A stretch of 11,925 bases of DNA from NCBI RefSeq assembly GCF_937889215.1, contig NZ_CALBEX010000186.1, forward strand, positions 1 through 11,925, written 5' to 3'. A program made the translations under genes and the position numbers. This document shows positions 1-7,436 of the stretch, piece by piece. This DNA is from an uncultured Limnohabitans sp. (GTDB lineage: Bacteria; Pseudomonadota; Gammaproteobacteria; Burkholderiales; Burkholderiaceae_C). A model generated the notes under the pieces. It was not told the DNA's origin. It saw only the letters and a program-made list of their open reading frames with translations, and did not search any database. Position 1 is the stretch's first letter. Each line of letters opens with the position of its first letter.

Positions 1-909
1 ATGGCGGTGGTCACCAACATCGATGCTGACCACATGGAAACCTATGGCCACGACTTGGCCAAACTCAAAGCGGCATTTGTGGAGTTTTTGCACCGGATGC
101 CGTTTTACGGCACGGCCATCGTTTGCTCAGATGATCCTGGTGTGCAGTCTATTGTGGAGGCCATTGCCCGCCCAGTGACCACCTACGGCCTGCGCGAAGG
201 TGCGCAAGTCCGTGCGGTCGACGTGCGTGCCGAAAACGGGCGCATGCATTTCACGGTCCAGCGCCGTAACGGCGTGACCCTGCCGGATATGCCCGTTGTG
301 TTGAACTTGCCTGGTGAGCACAACGTGCTCAATGCCTTGGCCGCGATCGCGGTGGCCGTGGAGCTGGGCGTGGATGATGCGGCGGTGCAAAGCGCATTGG
401 CCCACTTCAAGGGCGTCGGTCGGCGGTTTCAGCGCTATGGCGATGTGCCCACTGCCGATGGCCAAGGGCAATTCACCGTCATCGACGATTACGGCCACCA
501 CCCTGTGGAAATGGCCGCCACGCTGGCTGCAGCCCGTGGGGCATTTCCAGGTCGGCGTTTGGTGTTGGCGTTCCAGCCGCACCGCTACAGCCGCACGCGC
601 GATTGTTTCGAAGACTTTGTCAAAGTCATTGGCCAAGGCTGCGACAGTGTTTTGCTGTCCGAGGTCTATGCCGCAGGCGAGGCGCCGATAGTGGCCGCCG
701 ACGGCCGATCGCTGGCCCGAGCGCTGCGGGTGGCAGGCAAAGTCGAGCCGGTGTTTGTGGACCAAATAGCCGACATGCCACAAGTTGTGATGGACAACGC
801 ACGCGATGGCGATGTGCTCATCTGCATGGGTGCGGGCTCGATCGGTGCCACCCCCGCACAGGTGGTGGCATGGGCCACACAAAACCGACCCAATGGGGTG
901 GCCGCATGA
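1..909 (+). CDS. murC: UDP-N-acetylmuramate--L-alanine ligase MurC, 5'-truncated by window edge
   Basis: MurC is the cytoplasmic ATP-dependent ligase that adds L-alanine to UDP-MurNAc, the first step of peptide-stem assembly. The frame is open from base 1. The ATG there aligns with an internal position of the family ([13 protein letters not shown], in the Mur central domain), so roughly the first 180 residues, including the ATP-binding GKT loop, lie outside the window. Visible family motifs are [14 protein letters not shown] (fragment residues 103-116), the DDYGHHPVE segment (162-170) that opens the C-terminal ligase domain, and [13 protein letters not shown] (191-203). The C-terminus is intact. 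The TGA stop overlaps the ddl start (ATGA), which implies translational coupling in the dcw operon. Identity is seen from motifs and supported by gene order. Confidence 0.96.
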   Translation: MAVVTNIDADHMETYGHDLAKLKAAFVEFLHRMPFYGTAIVCSDDPGVQSIVEAIARPVTTYGLREGAQVRAVDVRAENGRMHFTVQRRNGVTLPDMPVVLNLPGEHNVLNALAAIAVAVELGVDDAAVQSALAHFKGVGRRFQRYGDVPTADGQGQFTVIDDYGHHPVEMAATLAAARGAFPGRRLVLAFQPHRYSRTRDCFEDFVKVIGQGCDSVLLSEVYAAGEAPIVAADGRSLARALRVAGKVEPVFVDQIADMPQVVMDNARDGDVLICMGAGSIGATPAQVVAWATQNRPNGVAA

Positions 910-1898
910 ACCAGCAAGACATGCAGCAGGCGCAGCAAAACCTGGCCGACCTGGGCAAGGTGGCGGTGCTGATGGGCGGGCGCTCGGCAGAGCGCGAGGT
1001 GTCGCTGATGTCGGGGCAGGGCGTGCTCCAGGCCTTGGTGGATGCCGGCGTGAACGCCCAGGCATTTGATCCAGCGCAGCGCGATTTGAGCGAACTCAAG
1101 CGCGACGGTTTCACACGGTGCTTCATCGCACTGCACGGGCGTTACGGCGAGGACGGCACCGTGCAAGGCGCACTGGAGTTGCTCGGCGTGCCCTATACCG
1201 GTTCGGGCGTGATGGCGTCGAGCATGGCCATGGACAAGGTGATGACCAAACGGGTCTGGCAGGCCGAGGGCTTGCCCACGCCGCGCCATGTGTTGGTGCA
1301 CCCCTCGCAAATCGACACGGTGTCGGCGCAAGACCTGGTGGCCAAGCTGGGTTTGCCGCTCATTGTGAAGCCCGCTCGCGAAGGCTCGTCCATTGGCGTG
1401 ACCAAGGTGCAGCATACGCAAGACCTGCGCGCCGCATTGCTGGCCGCGGCAGCGTGCGACCACGACATTTTGTGCGAGCAGTGCATTGTGGGCGACGAGG
1501 TGACTTGCCCGGTGCTGGGCGCGGGTGATGAGGCTCGCGCCTTGCCCGTGATCCGCATCGTCGCACCGGACGGCAACTACGACTACCAAAACAAATACTT
1601 CACCGACGACACCCAGTACCTGGTGCCCAGTGGTTTGTCTGCCACCGAAGAAGCCGCGATCCAGGCGCTGGTGGTCAAGGCCTACCAAGTGCTCGGCTGT
1701 AGAGGCTGGGGCCGCATCGACGTCATGATCGACGGTGCCACACGCCAGCCCTATTTGCTCGAGATCAACACCTCCCCCGGCATGACAAGCCATTCACTGG
1801 TGCCCATGTCGGCAGCGGCCGATGGCATGGACTACCAGGCGCTGTGCGTGCATTTGCTGGCCGATGCCGCACTGGATTACAGGGAGTCCGCGCCTTGA
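906..1898 (+). CDS. ddl: D-alanine--D-alanine ligase
   Basis: This ATP-grasp enzyme joins two D-alanines in the cytoplasm to give the dipeptide that MurF adds to the peptidoglycan precursor. It is 330 residues, normal for a DdlB-type protein. The N-terminal domain has [14 protein letters not shown] (residues 21-34), with E31 matching the substrate-binding glutamate. The REGSSIGV loop is at 158-165. The omega-loop YDYQNKY (225-231) has Y231 at the position that is Tyr in D-Ala-D-Ala ligases and differs in D-lactate-type Van ligases. Metal ligands appear as D272, E286 and N288 ([11 protein letters not shown]). The ATG overlaps the murC stop by 4 bases. An upstream extension of this frame to about 603 lies inside murC and is not coding. 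The 3' end overlaps the likely ftsQ TTG start. Confidence 0.97.
   Translation: MNQQDMQQAQQNLADLGKVAVLMGGRSAEREVSLMSGQGVLQALVDAGVNAQAFDPAQRDLSELKRDGFTRCFIALHGRYGEDGTVQGALELLGVPYTGSGVMASSMAMDKVMTKRVWQAEGLPTPRHVLVHPSQIDTVSAQDLVAKLGLPLIVKPAREGSSIGVTKVQHTQDLRAALLAAAACDHDILCEQCIVGDEVTCPVLGAGDEARALPVIRIVAPDGNYDYQNKYFTDDTQYLVPSGLSATEEAAIQALVVKAYQVLGCRGWGRIDVMIDGATRQPYLLEINTSPGMTSHSLVPMSAAADGMDYQALCVHLLADAALDYRESAP
1881..1886 (+). promoter_or_regulatory. Ribosome binding site deciding the ftsQ start
   Basis: AGGGAG lies 8 bases before a TTG at 1895, inside the last codons of ddl. The nearest ATG in the ftsQ frame (1907) is 20 bases away, too far for this site. The spacing therefore favours TTG initiation overlapping the ddl stop (TTGA). 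This is inference from spacing. Confidence 0.6.
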
Positions 1899-2683
1899 AA
1901 AAGCCCATGCCCTTGCCCGCCGATGTCCGCCTCATGCACATGGCCACAGCTTCGCTGGTGGTGGTGTTCATGGCGTTGGCCTTGGCAGGCTCGGCGGGTT
2001 GGTTGCTGCGGCATCCGGCCTTTGCATTGCAAGCCATCACGGTGCAAGGTGAGGTCGATCGCAACAATGCCTTCACCTTCCGCACGCAAGTGTTGCCCAA
2101 ACTGCAAGGTAATTTCTTCAGCATCGACTTGGACCAGACGCGGCAAGCCTTTGAGTCCGTGCCATGGGTCCGCATGGCGATCGTGCACCGCGATTTCCCC
2201 AACCAATTGCGCACTGTGTTGTTGGAACACCAACCCATTGCCATTTGGGGCGATGAGGGGGCCAACACCATGGTCAATGAACAAGGGCAAGTGTTTGAGG
2301 CCAGTTTGGAAGATGTGGACGCCGAGCGCTTGCCGCGGATGAAGGGTCCGGATGACGAGTCGTTGGAAGTGGCCCGCATGTACTTGGCCTTGAACCCTCG
2401 TTTTCAGGATTTGGACATGGCCATCGAGATGATCGAGTTGACGCCACGCGGCAGTTGGCGTGTCGAAACAAAAAATGGCGCACGGGTCGAGCTGGGCCGT
2501 GGCACGGCCACGGAACTGACGCAAAAGCTGACAGTGTTTTTGACAACGTTGTCGCAGGTGGCCGCGAGTTACCAGCGAACACCAACCGCGCTGATCAGCG
2601 CCGATTTACGGCACAAAAATGGCTATGCCCTGCGTTTGCAGGGCGTGACGACGGTGGAATCAAGCAAAAAGAACAAGCTTTGA
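1895..2683 (+). CDS. ftsQ: Cell division protein FtsQ
   Basis: FtsQ is a bitopic inner-membrane divisome protein that links early components to FtsB/FtsL and regulates septal synthesis. From the TTG start it is 262 residues. A short cytoplasmic tail ([11 protein letters not shown]) is followed by one hydrophobic segment at about 17-38, then a POTRA domain at about 42-112 beginning [12 protein letters not shown] and containing [19 protein letters not shown]. The FtsQ/DivIB beta domain follows, with [10 protein letters not shown] and the [20 protein letters not shown] stretch. The start is the least certain point: TTG at 1895 has the good AGGGAG site, while ATG at 1907 would remove only four residues. 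Position between ddl and ftsA is the classic dcw order. Confidence 0.94.
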   Translation: MKKPMPLPADVRLMHMATASLVVVFMALALAGSAGWLLRHPAFALQAITVQGEVDRNNAFTFRTQVLPKLQGNFFSIDLDQTRQAFESVPWVRMAIVHRDFPNQLRTVLLEHQPIAIWGDEGANTMVNEQGQVFEASLEDVDAERLPRMKGPDDESLEVARMYLALNPRFQDLDMAIEMIELTPRGSWRVETKNGARVELGRGTATELTQKLTVFLTTLSQVAASYQRTPTALISADLRHKNGYALRLQGVTTVESSKKNKL

Positions 2684-2723
2684 GTGATCAAGGTGCAGAA
2701 ATCAAACGGAAACGGTGGTTGAC

Positions 2724-3953
2724 ATGGCAAAAGAGTACAAAGATCTGGTGATCGGATTGGACATCGGGACCTCCAAAGTGATGGCCGTGGTGGCCGAGGT
2801 CATGCCGGATGGCGCGCTCAAGATCGCAGGTCTGGGCATTGCCTCAGGCAATGGCCTCAAGCGGGGTGTGGTGGTCAACATCGATGCCACCGTGCAAAGC
2901 ATCCAGCAGGCCTTGAAAGAGGCCGAGCTGATGGCCGATTGCAAGATCACGCGAGTCAACTGCGGGATCACCGGCAGCCACATACGTGGCATCAACTCCA
3001 GCGGCATGGTGGCCATCAAAGACAAAGAGGTCAGCCAGGCCGATTTGGCCCGGGTGATGGAGACGGCGCGTGCCATCAATATTTCCAGTGACCAGCGTTT
3101 GCTGTTGGTGGCCCCCCAGGAGTTTGTGATCGATGGGCAGGAAGTCAAAGAGCCGATCGGCATGAGCGGCATGCGCCTGGAGGCCAAGGTGCACATCGTG
3201 ACCGGCGCCCAAAGCGCGGCAGAAAACATCATCAAGTGCGTGCGCCGCTGCGGCCTTGAGGTAGACCAGTTGCTGCTCAACCCCCAATCGTCGAGCTTGG
3301 CGGTGTTGTCTGCCGACGAGCGCGAATTGGGCGTGGTGTGCGTGGACATTGGCGCAGGCACCACCGATGTGGCGATCTTTGCCAATGGCTCCATCCGCCA
3401 CACCGCCGTGATCCCGATTGCCGGCGACCTGATCACCAGCGACATCGCCATGGCTTTGCGCACACCTACCAAAGATGCCGAAGACATCAAGGTCGAGAGC
3501 GGTTACGCCAAACAGTTGCTGGCCGACCCCGATGCACAAGTCGAGGTGCCGGGTCTGGGCGACAGAGGCCCTCGCATGCTGAGCCGCCAAGCGCTGGCCG
3601 GCGTGATCGAACCACGCATTGAAGAAATATTCTCGCTGGTGCACCAAGTCATCCGCGAATCGGGCTACGAAGAAGTGCTGTCCTCGGGCATTGTGCTGAC
3701 CGGTGGCAGTGCGGTGATGCCGGGCATGGTCGAGTTGGGCGAAGACATCTTCCTCAAACCCGTGCGCCGGGGCTTGCCCAAGTATTCGGGTGGCCTTGCC
3801 GACATGGTCAGCCAACCCCGTGCAGCCACCGTGATGGGTTTGCTCGAAGAGGCCCGTTTGGCTCGCCTGCGAGGCTACAAGGTTACCCAAAAGAAGAGTT
3901 CGGTGAACAACGCTTTTGGCCGTTTCAAAGACTTCATTGTGGGGAACTTCTGA
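2724..3953 (+). CDS. ftsA: Cell division protein FtsA
   Basis: FtsA is an actin-like ATPase that tethers FtsZ filaments to the inner membrane and recruits later division proteins. The 409-residue protein shows the phosphate-1 loop GLDIGTSKV (11-19), the inserted 1C domain, phosphate-2 loop CVDIGAGTTDVAIF (206-219), and adenosine motif VLTGGSAVMPG (324-334). The C-terminal FGRFKDFIVGNF (398-409) is the expected membrane-binding amphipathic helix. I chose ATG at 2724 (MAKEYKDL) because that is where the conserved N-terminus begins; an in-frame GTG at 2715 would add only three residues. GGTGG at 2714-2718 is a modest ribosome binding site. The gene begins 40 bases after ftsQ, and its stop is a doubled TGATGA. 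Confidence 0.97.
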   Translation: MAKEYKDLVIGLDIGTSKVMAVVAEVMPDGALKIAGLGIASGNGLKRGVVVNIDATVQSIQQALKEAELMADCKITRVNCGITGSHIRGINSSGMVAIKDKEVSQADLARVMETARAINISSDQRLLLVAPQEFVIDGQEVKEPIGMSGMRLEAKVHIVTGAQSAAENIIKCVRRCGLEVDQLLLNPQSSSLAVLSADERELGVVCVDIGAGTTDVAIFANGSIRHTAVIPIAGDLITSDIAMALRTPTKDAEDIKVESGYAKQLLADPDAQVEVPGLGDRGPRMLSRQALAGVIEPRIEEIFSLVHQVIRESGYEEVLSSGIVLTGGSAVMPGMVELGEDIFLKPVRRGLPKYSGGLADMVSQPRAATVMGLLEEARLARLRGYKVTQKKSSVNNAFGRFKDFIVGNF

Positions 3954-4085
3954 TGAACTGGAAAAAAATATTTCTGGCCCGCGGCAGTCCCCCTGAATCC
4001 ATCCCAATACGATGTTGATCAAGTTCAAAAAAACAAATTCCAACGATTCCAGGCAACTGCATATTTTTAAATTGAGGATAAAACC
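3954..4085 (+). promoter_or_regulatory. AT-rich ftsA-ftsZ leader
   Basis: These 132 noncoding bases are much richer in A and T than the flanking genes, with A7 near 3962, A7 near 4027 and ATATTTTTAAATT at 4061-4073. This is where a private ftsZ promoter or 5' leader would sit. I find no -35/-10 pair with good spacing; the best -10-like string is TATTTT at 4062-4067. A TTGATCAA palindrome lies at 4015-4022. The ftsZ ribosome binding site GAGGA is at 4074-4078, 7 bases before the ATG. The regulatory role is inferred from composition and position. Confidence 0.4.
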
Positions 4086-5291
4086 ATGACCATCGAAATG
4101 ATCCAAACCGAAGAGTTCAACCAAGGCACCCAGATCAAAGTGATCGGTGTGGGCGGTGGCGGCGGTAACGCCGTCGAGCACATGATCGAGCGCCAAGTGC
4201 AAGGTGTTGAATTCATCTGCGCCAACACCGACGCCCAGGCCTTGGCCCGCAGCGCGGCCCACCGTTTTGTGCAACTGGGTCAAACCGGTCTGGGCGCTGG
4301 CAGCAAGCCGGACAAAGGCCGTGAAGCCGCCGAAATCGCCGAGGCCGACATCCGCTCCGCCATCGAAGGTGCGCACATGTTGTTCATCACCGCCGGTATG
4401 GGGGGTGGCACTGGCACTGGCGCGGCCCCGGTCATTGCCAAAATCGCCAAAGAGATGGGCATTCTCACCGTCGGTGTCGTCACCAAGCCTTTCGACTTTG
4501 AAGGCAAGCGCCGCATGTCCAATGCCGACGAAGGCATGAAAGAGCTTGAAGCCAATGTCGACTCCTTGATTGTGGTGTTGAACGAAAAGTTGCTGGAGTT
4601 GCCAGGCGGCGAAGACATGACCCAAGACGAGGCCTTCTCGCACGCCAATGACGTGCTGAAAAACGCCGTCGGCGGCATTGCCGAAATCATCAACGTGCCT
4701 GGCCATGTGAACGTCGACTTTGAAGACGTCCGCACAGTGATGGGTGAACCCGGCAAAGCCATGATGGGCACCGCTGCTGCCAGCGGCCCAGACCGCGCTC
4801 GCATTGCTGCAGAGCAGGCCGTGGCTTGCCCCTTGCTCGAAGGTGTTGACCTCAAAGGTGCCCGTGGTGTGTTGGTGCTGATCAGCGCAGCCAAAGGTTC
4901 TTTGAAACTGTCTGAATCCAAGCAAGCCATGAACACCATCCGCGACTGCGCATCGGAAGAAGCCCATGTCATTTACGGCACTGCGTATGACGAAAGTCTG
5001 GGCGACCAGATCCGCGTGACCGTGGTGGCCACAGGTTTGGCCAAAGCAGGCGCGGTTCGTCCAGAACTGAAAGTGCTGCGCACCGGCACCGACAACGCCC
5101 CCTTCATGATGGGTGGACAAGACGCCGTGGCTGCCCCGATGGGCGCAGCAAGCACGATGGGCAGTGGCATGAACACGCCAGCCGTTTGGCGCAGCAGCCG
5201 CACCCACGCTGCAGCGCGTGTGGACGGCATGGCCAACGCGGGTATGGACGACATCGAGATCCCAGCCTTCTTGCGCAAGCAGGCCGATTGA
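4086..5291 (+). CDS. ftsZ: Cell division protein FtsZ
   Basis: FtsZ is the tubulin-like GTPase that polymerises into the cytoplasmic Z ring and organises septation. The 401-residue protein has the N-terminal nucleotide fold IKVIGVGGGGGNAV (17-30), the tubulin signature GMGGGTGTG (104-112), and the T7 loop NVDFEDV (209-215), whose D211 and D214 complete the GTPase site of the next subunit. A variable linker at about 325-385 is followed by the conserved tail DDIEIPAFLRKQAD (388-401), the docking peptide for FtsA and ZipA. The ATG has a GAGGA site 7 bases upstream. All key residues are present. It is the last gene before the dcw terminator. The stop codon lies inside an 8-base tandem repeat. Confidence 0.98.
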   Translation: MTIEMIQTEEFNQGTQIKVIGVGGGGGNAVEHMIERQVQGVEFICANTDAQALARSAAHRFVQLGQTGLGAGSKPDKGREAAEIAEADIRSAIEGAHMLFITAGMGGGTGTGAAPVIAKIAKEMGILTVGVVTKPFDFEGKRRMSNADEGMKELEANVDSLIVVLNEKLLELPGGEDMTQDEAFSHANDVLKNAVGGIAEIINVPGHVNVDFEDVRTVMGEPGKAMMGTAAASGPDRARIAAEQAVACPLLEGVDLKGARGVLVLISAAKGSLKLSESKQAMNTIRDCASEEAHVIYGTAYDESLGDQIRVTVVATGLAKAGAVRPELKVLRTGTDNAPFMMGGQDAVAAPMGAASTMGSGMNTPAVWRSSRTHAAARVDGMANAGMDDIEIPAFLRKQAD

Positions 5292-5310
5292 TCGATTGAT
5301 CGCTTGATCG
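5287..5310 (+). repeat. Three tandem 8-base units across the ftsZ stop
   Basis: ATTGATCG (5287-5294), ATTGATCG (5295-5302) and CTTGATCG (5303-5310) are directly adjacent. The first unit contains the ftsZ TGA (5289-5291). GATC therefore occurs three times at 8-base intervals. A small TCGGT-tcgg-ACCGA hairpin follows at 5309-5322. Slipped-strand duplication is the simplest origin; no function can be assigned. Confidence 0.7.
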
Positions 5311-5326
5311 GTTCGGACCGACGATG

Positions 5327-5364
5327 AAAAGCCAGACGGGCACAAGCAGCCCGTCTGGCTTTTT
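5327..5364 (+). terminator. Intrinsic terminator after ftsZ
   Basis: A perfect 15-base-pair inverted repeat, AAAAGCCAGACGGGC (5327-5341) and GCCCGTCTGGCTTTT (5349-5363), encloses a 7-base loop and ends in five Ts (5360-5364). The A-tract on the left arm means the structure could also stop transcription on the minus strand. It lies 35 bases after the ftsZ stop and separates the dcw operon from lpxC. Confidence 0.93.
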
Positions 5365-5391
5365 CACGTTTGGCTTGCGCCTGCCACAAGT

Positions 5392-5420
5392 CTGGACGGC
5401 AGCGCTGTTCGCTGGACGGC
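5392..5420. repeat. Direct repeat CTGGACGGC, 20-base period
   Basis: CTGGACGGC occurs at 5392-5400 and again at 5412-5420, in the ftsZ-lpxC spacer just before the 12-base tandem repeat. Seen directly; no function known. Confidence 0.45.
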
Positions 5421-5425
5421 CCGTG

Positions 5426-5473
5426 CCCATGTGCATGCCCATGTACATGCAAATGTGCATGTCCATTCATACG
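5426..5473. repeat. Imperfect 12-base tandem repeat before lpxC
   Basis: Units are CCCATGTGCATG (5426-5437), CCCATGTACATG (5438-5449), CAAATGTGCATG (5450-5461) and a decayed TCCATTCATACG (5462-5473). Each good unit contains near-palindromic ATGTGCAT or CATGTACATG. Apparent reading frames through it (such as runs of Met-Cys-Met-Pro) are low-complexity artefacts. The array sits 55 bases before the lpxC ATG, so it could touch upstream promoter sequence, but this is unproven. Confidence 0.75.
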
Positions 5474-5515
5474 CCCAGGCAATGCCTTTTGAAGACAGGC
5501 CCAAGCCAGCCCAAT

Positions 5516-5521
5516 TAAAAT
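5516..5521 (+). promoter_or_regulatory. Candidate lpxC -10 box for a leaderless transcript
   Basis: TAAAAT (within CAATTAAAATG) ends 6 bases before the lpxC ATG, which would place the transcription start at or next to the A of the start codon. There is no Shine-Dalgarno sequence in the remaining GCCGAG. The nearest -35-like string, TTGAAG at 5489-5494, is 21 bases away and therefore weak. The same arrangement precedes pyrF. Inference from spacing. Confidence 0.5.
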
Positions 5522-5527
5522 GCCGAG

Positions 5528-6451
5528 ATGCTCGCCCAACGCACCCTGAAAACCCTGACCCAAGCCGTTGGCGTGGGCCTGCACAGTGGCCAGCGGGTCG
5601 AATTGACCCTGCGCCCTGCTGCGCCCGACACCGGCATTGTGTTCCGCCGCATCGACCTGCCCGAGCCGGTAGAAATTCCCGTCAGGGCCGAATCGGTCAC
5701 CGATACGCGGCTGGCCTCCACCATCTCGGTCGGCCAAGCCAAGGTCTTCACCGTAGAGCACCTGATGTCGGCCTGCGCCGGTCTGGGCATCGACAACCTG
5801 TATGTGGACATCACCGCCGAAGAAGTGCCCATTTTGGATGGCTCGGCCTCGTCGTTTGTGTTTTTGCTGCAAAGCGCGGGCATCGTCGAGCAAAACGCGC
5901 CCAAGCGGTTTTTGCGCGTGCTCAAAACCGTTCAAGTCAGTGAAGGCGAGGGGGCCAACATCAAATGGGCCAAATTGGAGCCTTACCACGGCTACAAACT
6001 CAGTTTTGAGATCGATTTCCGCCACCCCGCCGTCGACTCGACCGGTCAGCAGGTGGTGTTTGACATGTCCGAGGGCGTTTACTCGCGTGATATCGCGCGC
6101 GCCCGCACCTTTGGCTTCACCAAAGACGTGGAAATGATGCGCGCCAACGGACTGGCCTTGGGCGGTGGCCTGGACAACGCCATCGTCATGGACGACTACA
6201 AGGTGCTCAACGCCGACGGTCTGCGCTACGACGACGAATTCGTCAAACACAAAATCCTGGACGCCATGGGCGACCTGTACAACGTGGGCAAACCTTTGTT
6301 GGCCGCCTACAGCGCCTTCCGCTCGGGCCATGCCATGAACAACCAGCTGCTGCGCGAACTGCTGTCCCAGCCCGACGCTTATGAGGTTGTGACCTTTGAC
6401 AAGTCCAGCCAGGCGCCCAAAGGTTTTGCTGCCTTGCAGCCGGCTTGGTGA
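5528..6451 (+). CDS. lpxC: UDP-3-O-acyl-N-acetylglucosamine deacetylase LpxC
   Basis: LpxC is the zinc hydrolase that performs the first committed, cytoplasmic step of lipid A synthesis by removing acetate from UDP-3-O-acyl-GlcNAc. It is 307 residues, the usual size. The N-terminus [20 protein letters not shown] is typical and fixes the start despite the absence of a ribosome binding site. VEHLMSA carries E77 and zinc ligand H78. [10 protein letters not shown] supplies zinc ligands H241 and D245, and SGHAMNN supplies catalytic H268. [12 protein letters not shown] (99-110) and the [20 protein letters not shown] segment (195-214) are conserved family blocks. It is separated from ftsZ by a strong terminator, so it should be transcribed from its own promoter. 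It converges on the downstream permease gene, 29 bases away. Confidence 0.98.
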   Translation: MLAQRTLKTLTQAVGVGLHSGQRVELTLRPAAPDTGIVFRRIDLPEPVEIPVRAESVTDTRLASTISVGQAKVFTVEHLMSACAGLGIDNLYVDITAEEVPILDGSASSFVFLLQSAGIVEQNAPKRFLRVLKTVQVSEGEGANIKWAKLEPYHGYKLSFEIDFRHPAVDSTGQQVVFDMSEGVYSRDIARARTFGFTKDVEMMRANGLALGGGLDNAIVMDDYKVLNADGLRYDDEFVKHKILDAMGDLYNVGKPLLAAYSAFRSGHAMNNQLLRELLSQPDAYEVVTFDKSSQAPKGFAALQPAW

Positions 6452-6480
6452 GGCCTAACGGGAGCGCGGCGCTGCGCGCA

Positions 6481-7377
6481 TCATGAGGTGGGTGATTTTT
6501 GAGGCCACAGCACGCAGGCAATCGACAACATCATCAAGCCCACCGCTGCCCAGTCCTGCCAGTGCAAGACCTCTCCCAGCCACAACGCACCACTGAACAC
6601 CCCCAATACCGGAATCAGCATCACGCTCAGGGTGGAGGCCACTGGTGGCAAACTGCGCGCCAGGTAAAACCAAGCAGCATGCGCAAAGCCGAACACCAGG
6701 ACCGCGTTGAAGGCGATCGCCAGCCCATTGTTGACCGATGGCGTCACCCACCGGTCGGCCTCAAACACCAGAGCCAGCAAGGACATGACCCCCGTGGTCA
6801 AAAAGGTCATCCAAAAAGAAATCGTCAAGGTGGACACAGGCAACTGGGTGCGGCGCAACAACTGTGTGCCCAAAGCCCAAGCACTGGCTGCACCCAGTGC
6901 CAAAAGCACACCCGCAGGGCGACCGCTCAAGTTGGACAGCTCGTGCCACAGCAGCAAAATCACGCCCAAACTGGCGGCCGCCACGCCGCCCCAAGCCCGC
7001 TTGGCCAATTGGTTGCCAAAAAACAAGCCGCCCAGCACGGCAGAAAAAATTGGCATCGTGTAACCCAAAATGGCCGCCCTGCCACTGGACAAGATGGCCA
7101 CCGCCATGATGATCAGGGCTTGCCAAATGAACATGTTGAAAACCGCCAACAGCAACACCTCTGGCCAATGGCGGCGCTCAACCCGAAAGGGCACCTTCAT
7201 TGCCACCAAAGCCAAGCCCAAAATGGGGGTGCCCAACCACAAACATATGGCCCTGAACGTCAGCGGGGGGAAGCCCGTGACCCCCATTTTCATGACAGGC
7301 CAATTCAAGCCCCACACCAAGGTGAGCAAAACCAGCAAGGACCATTGAAGCGGGGTGAGTTTGTGCATGGGGCGCAT
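6481..7377 (-). CDS. DMT-superfamily (EamA) permease, substrate unknown
   Basis: This is a 298-residue inner-membrane protein with ten hydrophobic segments arranged as two five-helix EamA repeats. The first begins near WSLLVLLTLVWGLNWPVMKMGV (12-33) and includes SGRAAILGYTMPIFSAVLGG (98-117); the second begins near residue 156 and ends with VMLIPVLGVFSGALWLGE (252-269). These features are typical of drug/metabolite transporters that export amino acids, metabolites or toxic compounds. The substrate cannot be predicted. The position that is often Glu in repeat 1 (LFxGE) reads FFGNQ, while repeat 2 keeps LGE. The start is uncertain: ATG at 7377, ATG at 7368, or a GTG at 7419 overlapping the pyrF promoter region. 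None has a convincing ribosome binding site. It is divergent from pyrF and convergent with lpxC. Confidence 0.88.
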   Translation of the reverse strand: MRPMHKLTPLQWSLLVLLTLVWGLNWPVMKMGVTGFPPLTFRAICLWLGTPILGLALVAMKVPFRVERRHWPEVLLLAVFNMFIWQALIIMAVAILSSGRAAILGYTMPIFSAVLGGLFFGNQLAKRAWGGVAAASLGVILLLWHELSNLSGRPAGVLLALGAASAWALGTQLLRRTQLPVSTLTISFWMTFLTTGVMSLLALVFEADRWVTPSVNNGLAIAFNAVLVFGFAHAAWFYLARSLPPVASTLSVMLIPVLGVFSGALWLGEVLHWQDWAAVGLMMLSIACVLWPQKSPTS

Positions 7378-7423
7378 CTTAGACGGGCGGAGCACCCCGG
7401 GCTGCGGCGTGTGTGACACCCCT

Positions 7424-7429
7424 TAAAAT
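7424..7429 (+). promoter_or_regulatory. Candidate pyrF -10 box for a leaderless transcript
   Basis: TAAAAT (in CCTTAAAATC) ends 7 bases before the pyrF ATG at 7437, so transcription would begin on the start codon. No -35 match appears at 16-18 bases upstream, and no ribosome binding site exists between box and ATG. It matches the arrangement before lpxC. Inference from spacing and from the recurrence in this window. Confidence 0.5.
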
Positions 7430-7436
7430 CTCCGGC

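Noticed and set aside
1..3. ATG at base 1 as a true gene start
   Set aside because: The protein begins in the middle of the MurC central domain; the P-loop half must lie upstream of the window.
2844..5345. An 833-codon open frame on the minus strand across ftsA and ftsZ
   Set aside because: It is antisense to two unmistakable essential genes. It is His/Val/Ala-rich with no recognisable domain, as expected from GC-rich codon bias in the opposite strand.
5324..5518. Small plus- and minus-strand frames between ftsZ and lpxC
   Set aside because: They read through the terminator hairpin and the 12-base repeats, giving low-complexity Met-Cys-Pro or His-Val strings without a start signal.
6464..6479. 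GCGCG/CGCGC inverted repeat between lpxC and the permease as a terminator
   Set aside because: Only five base pairs and no T-run on either strand.
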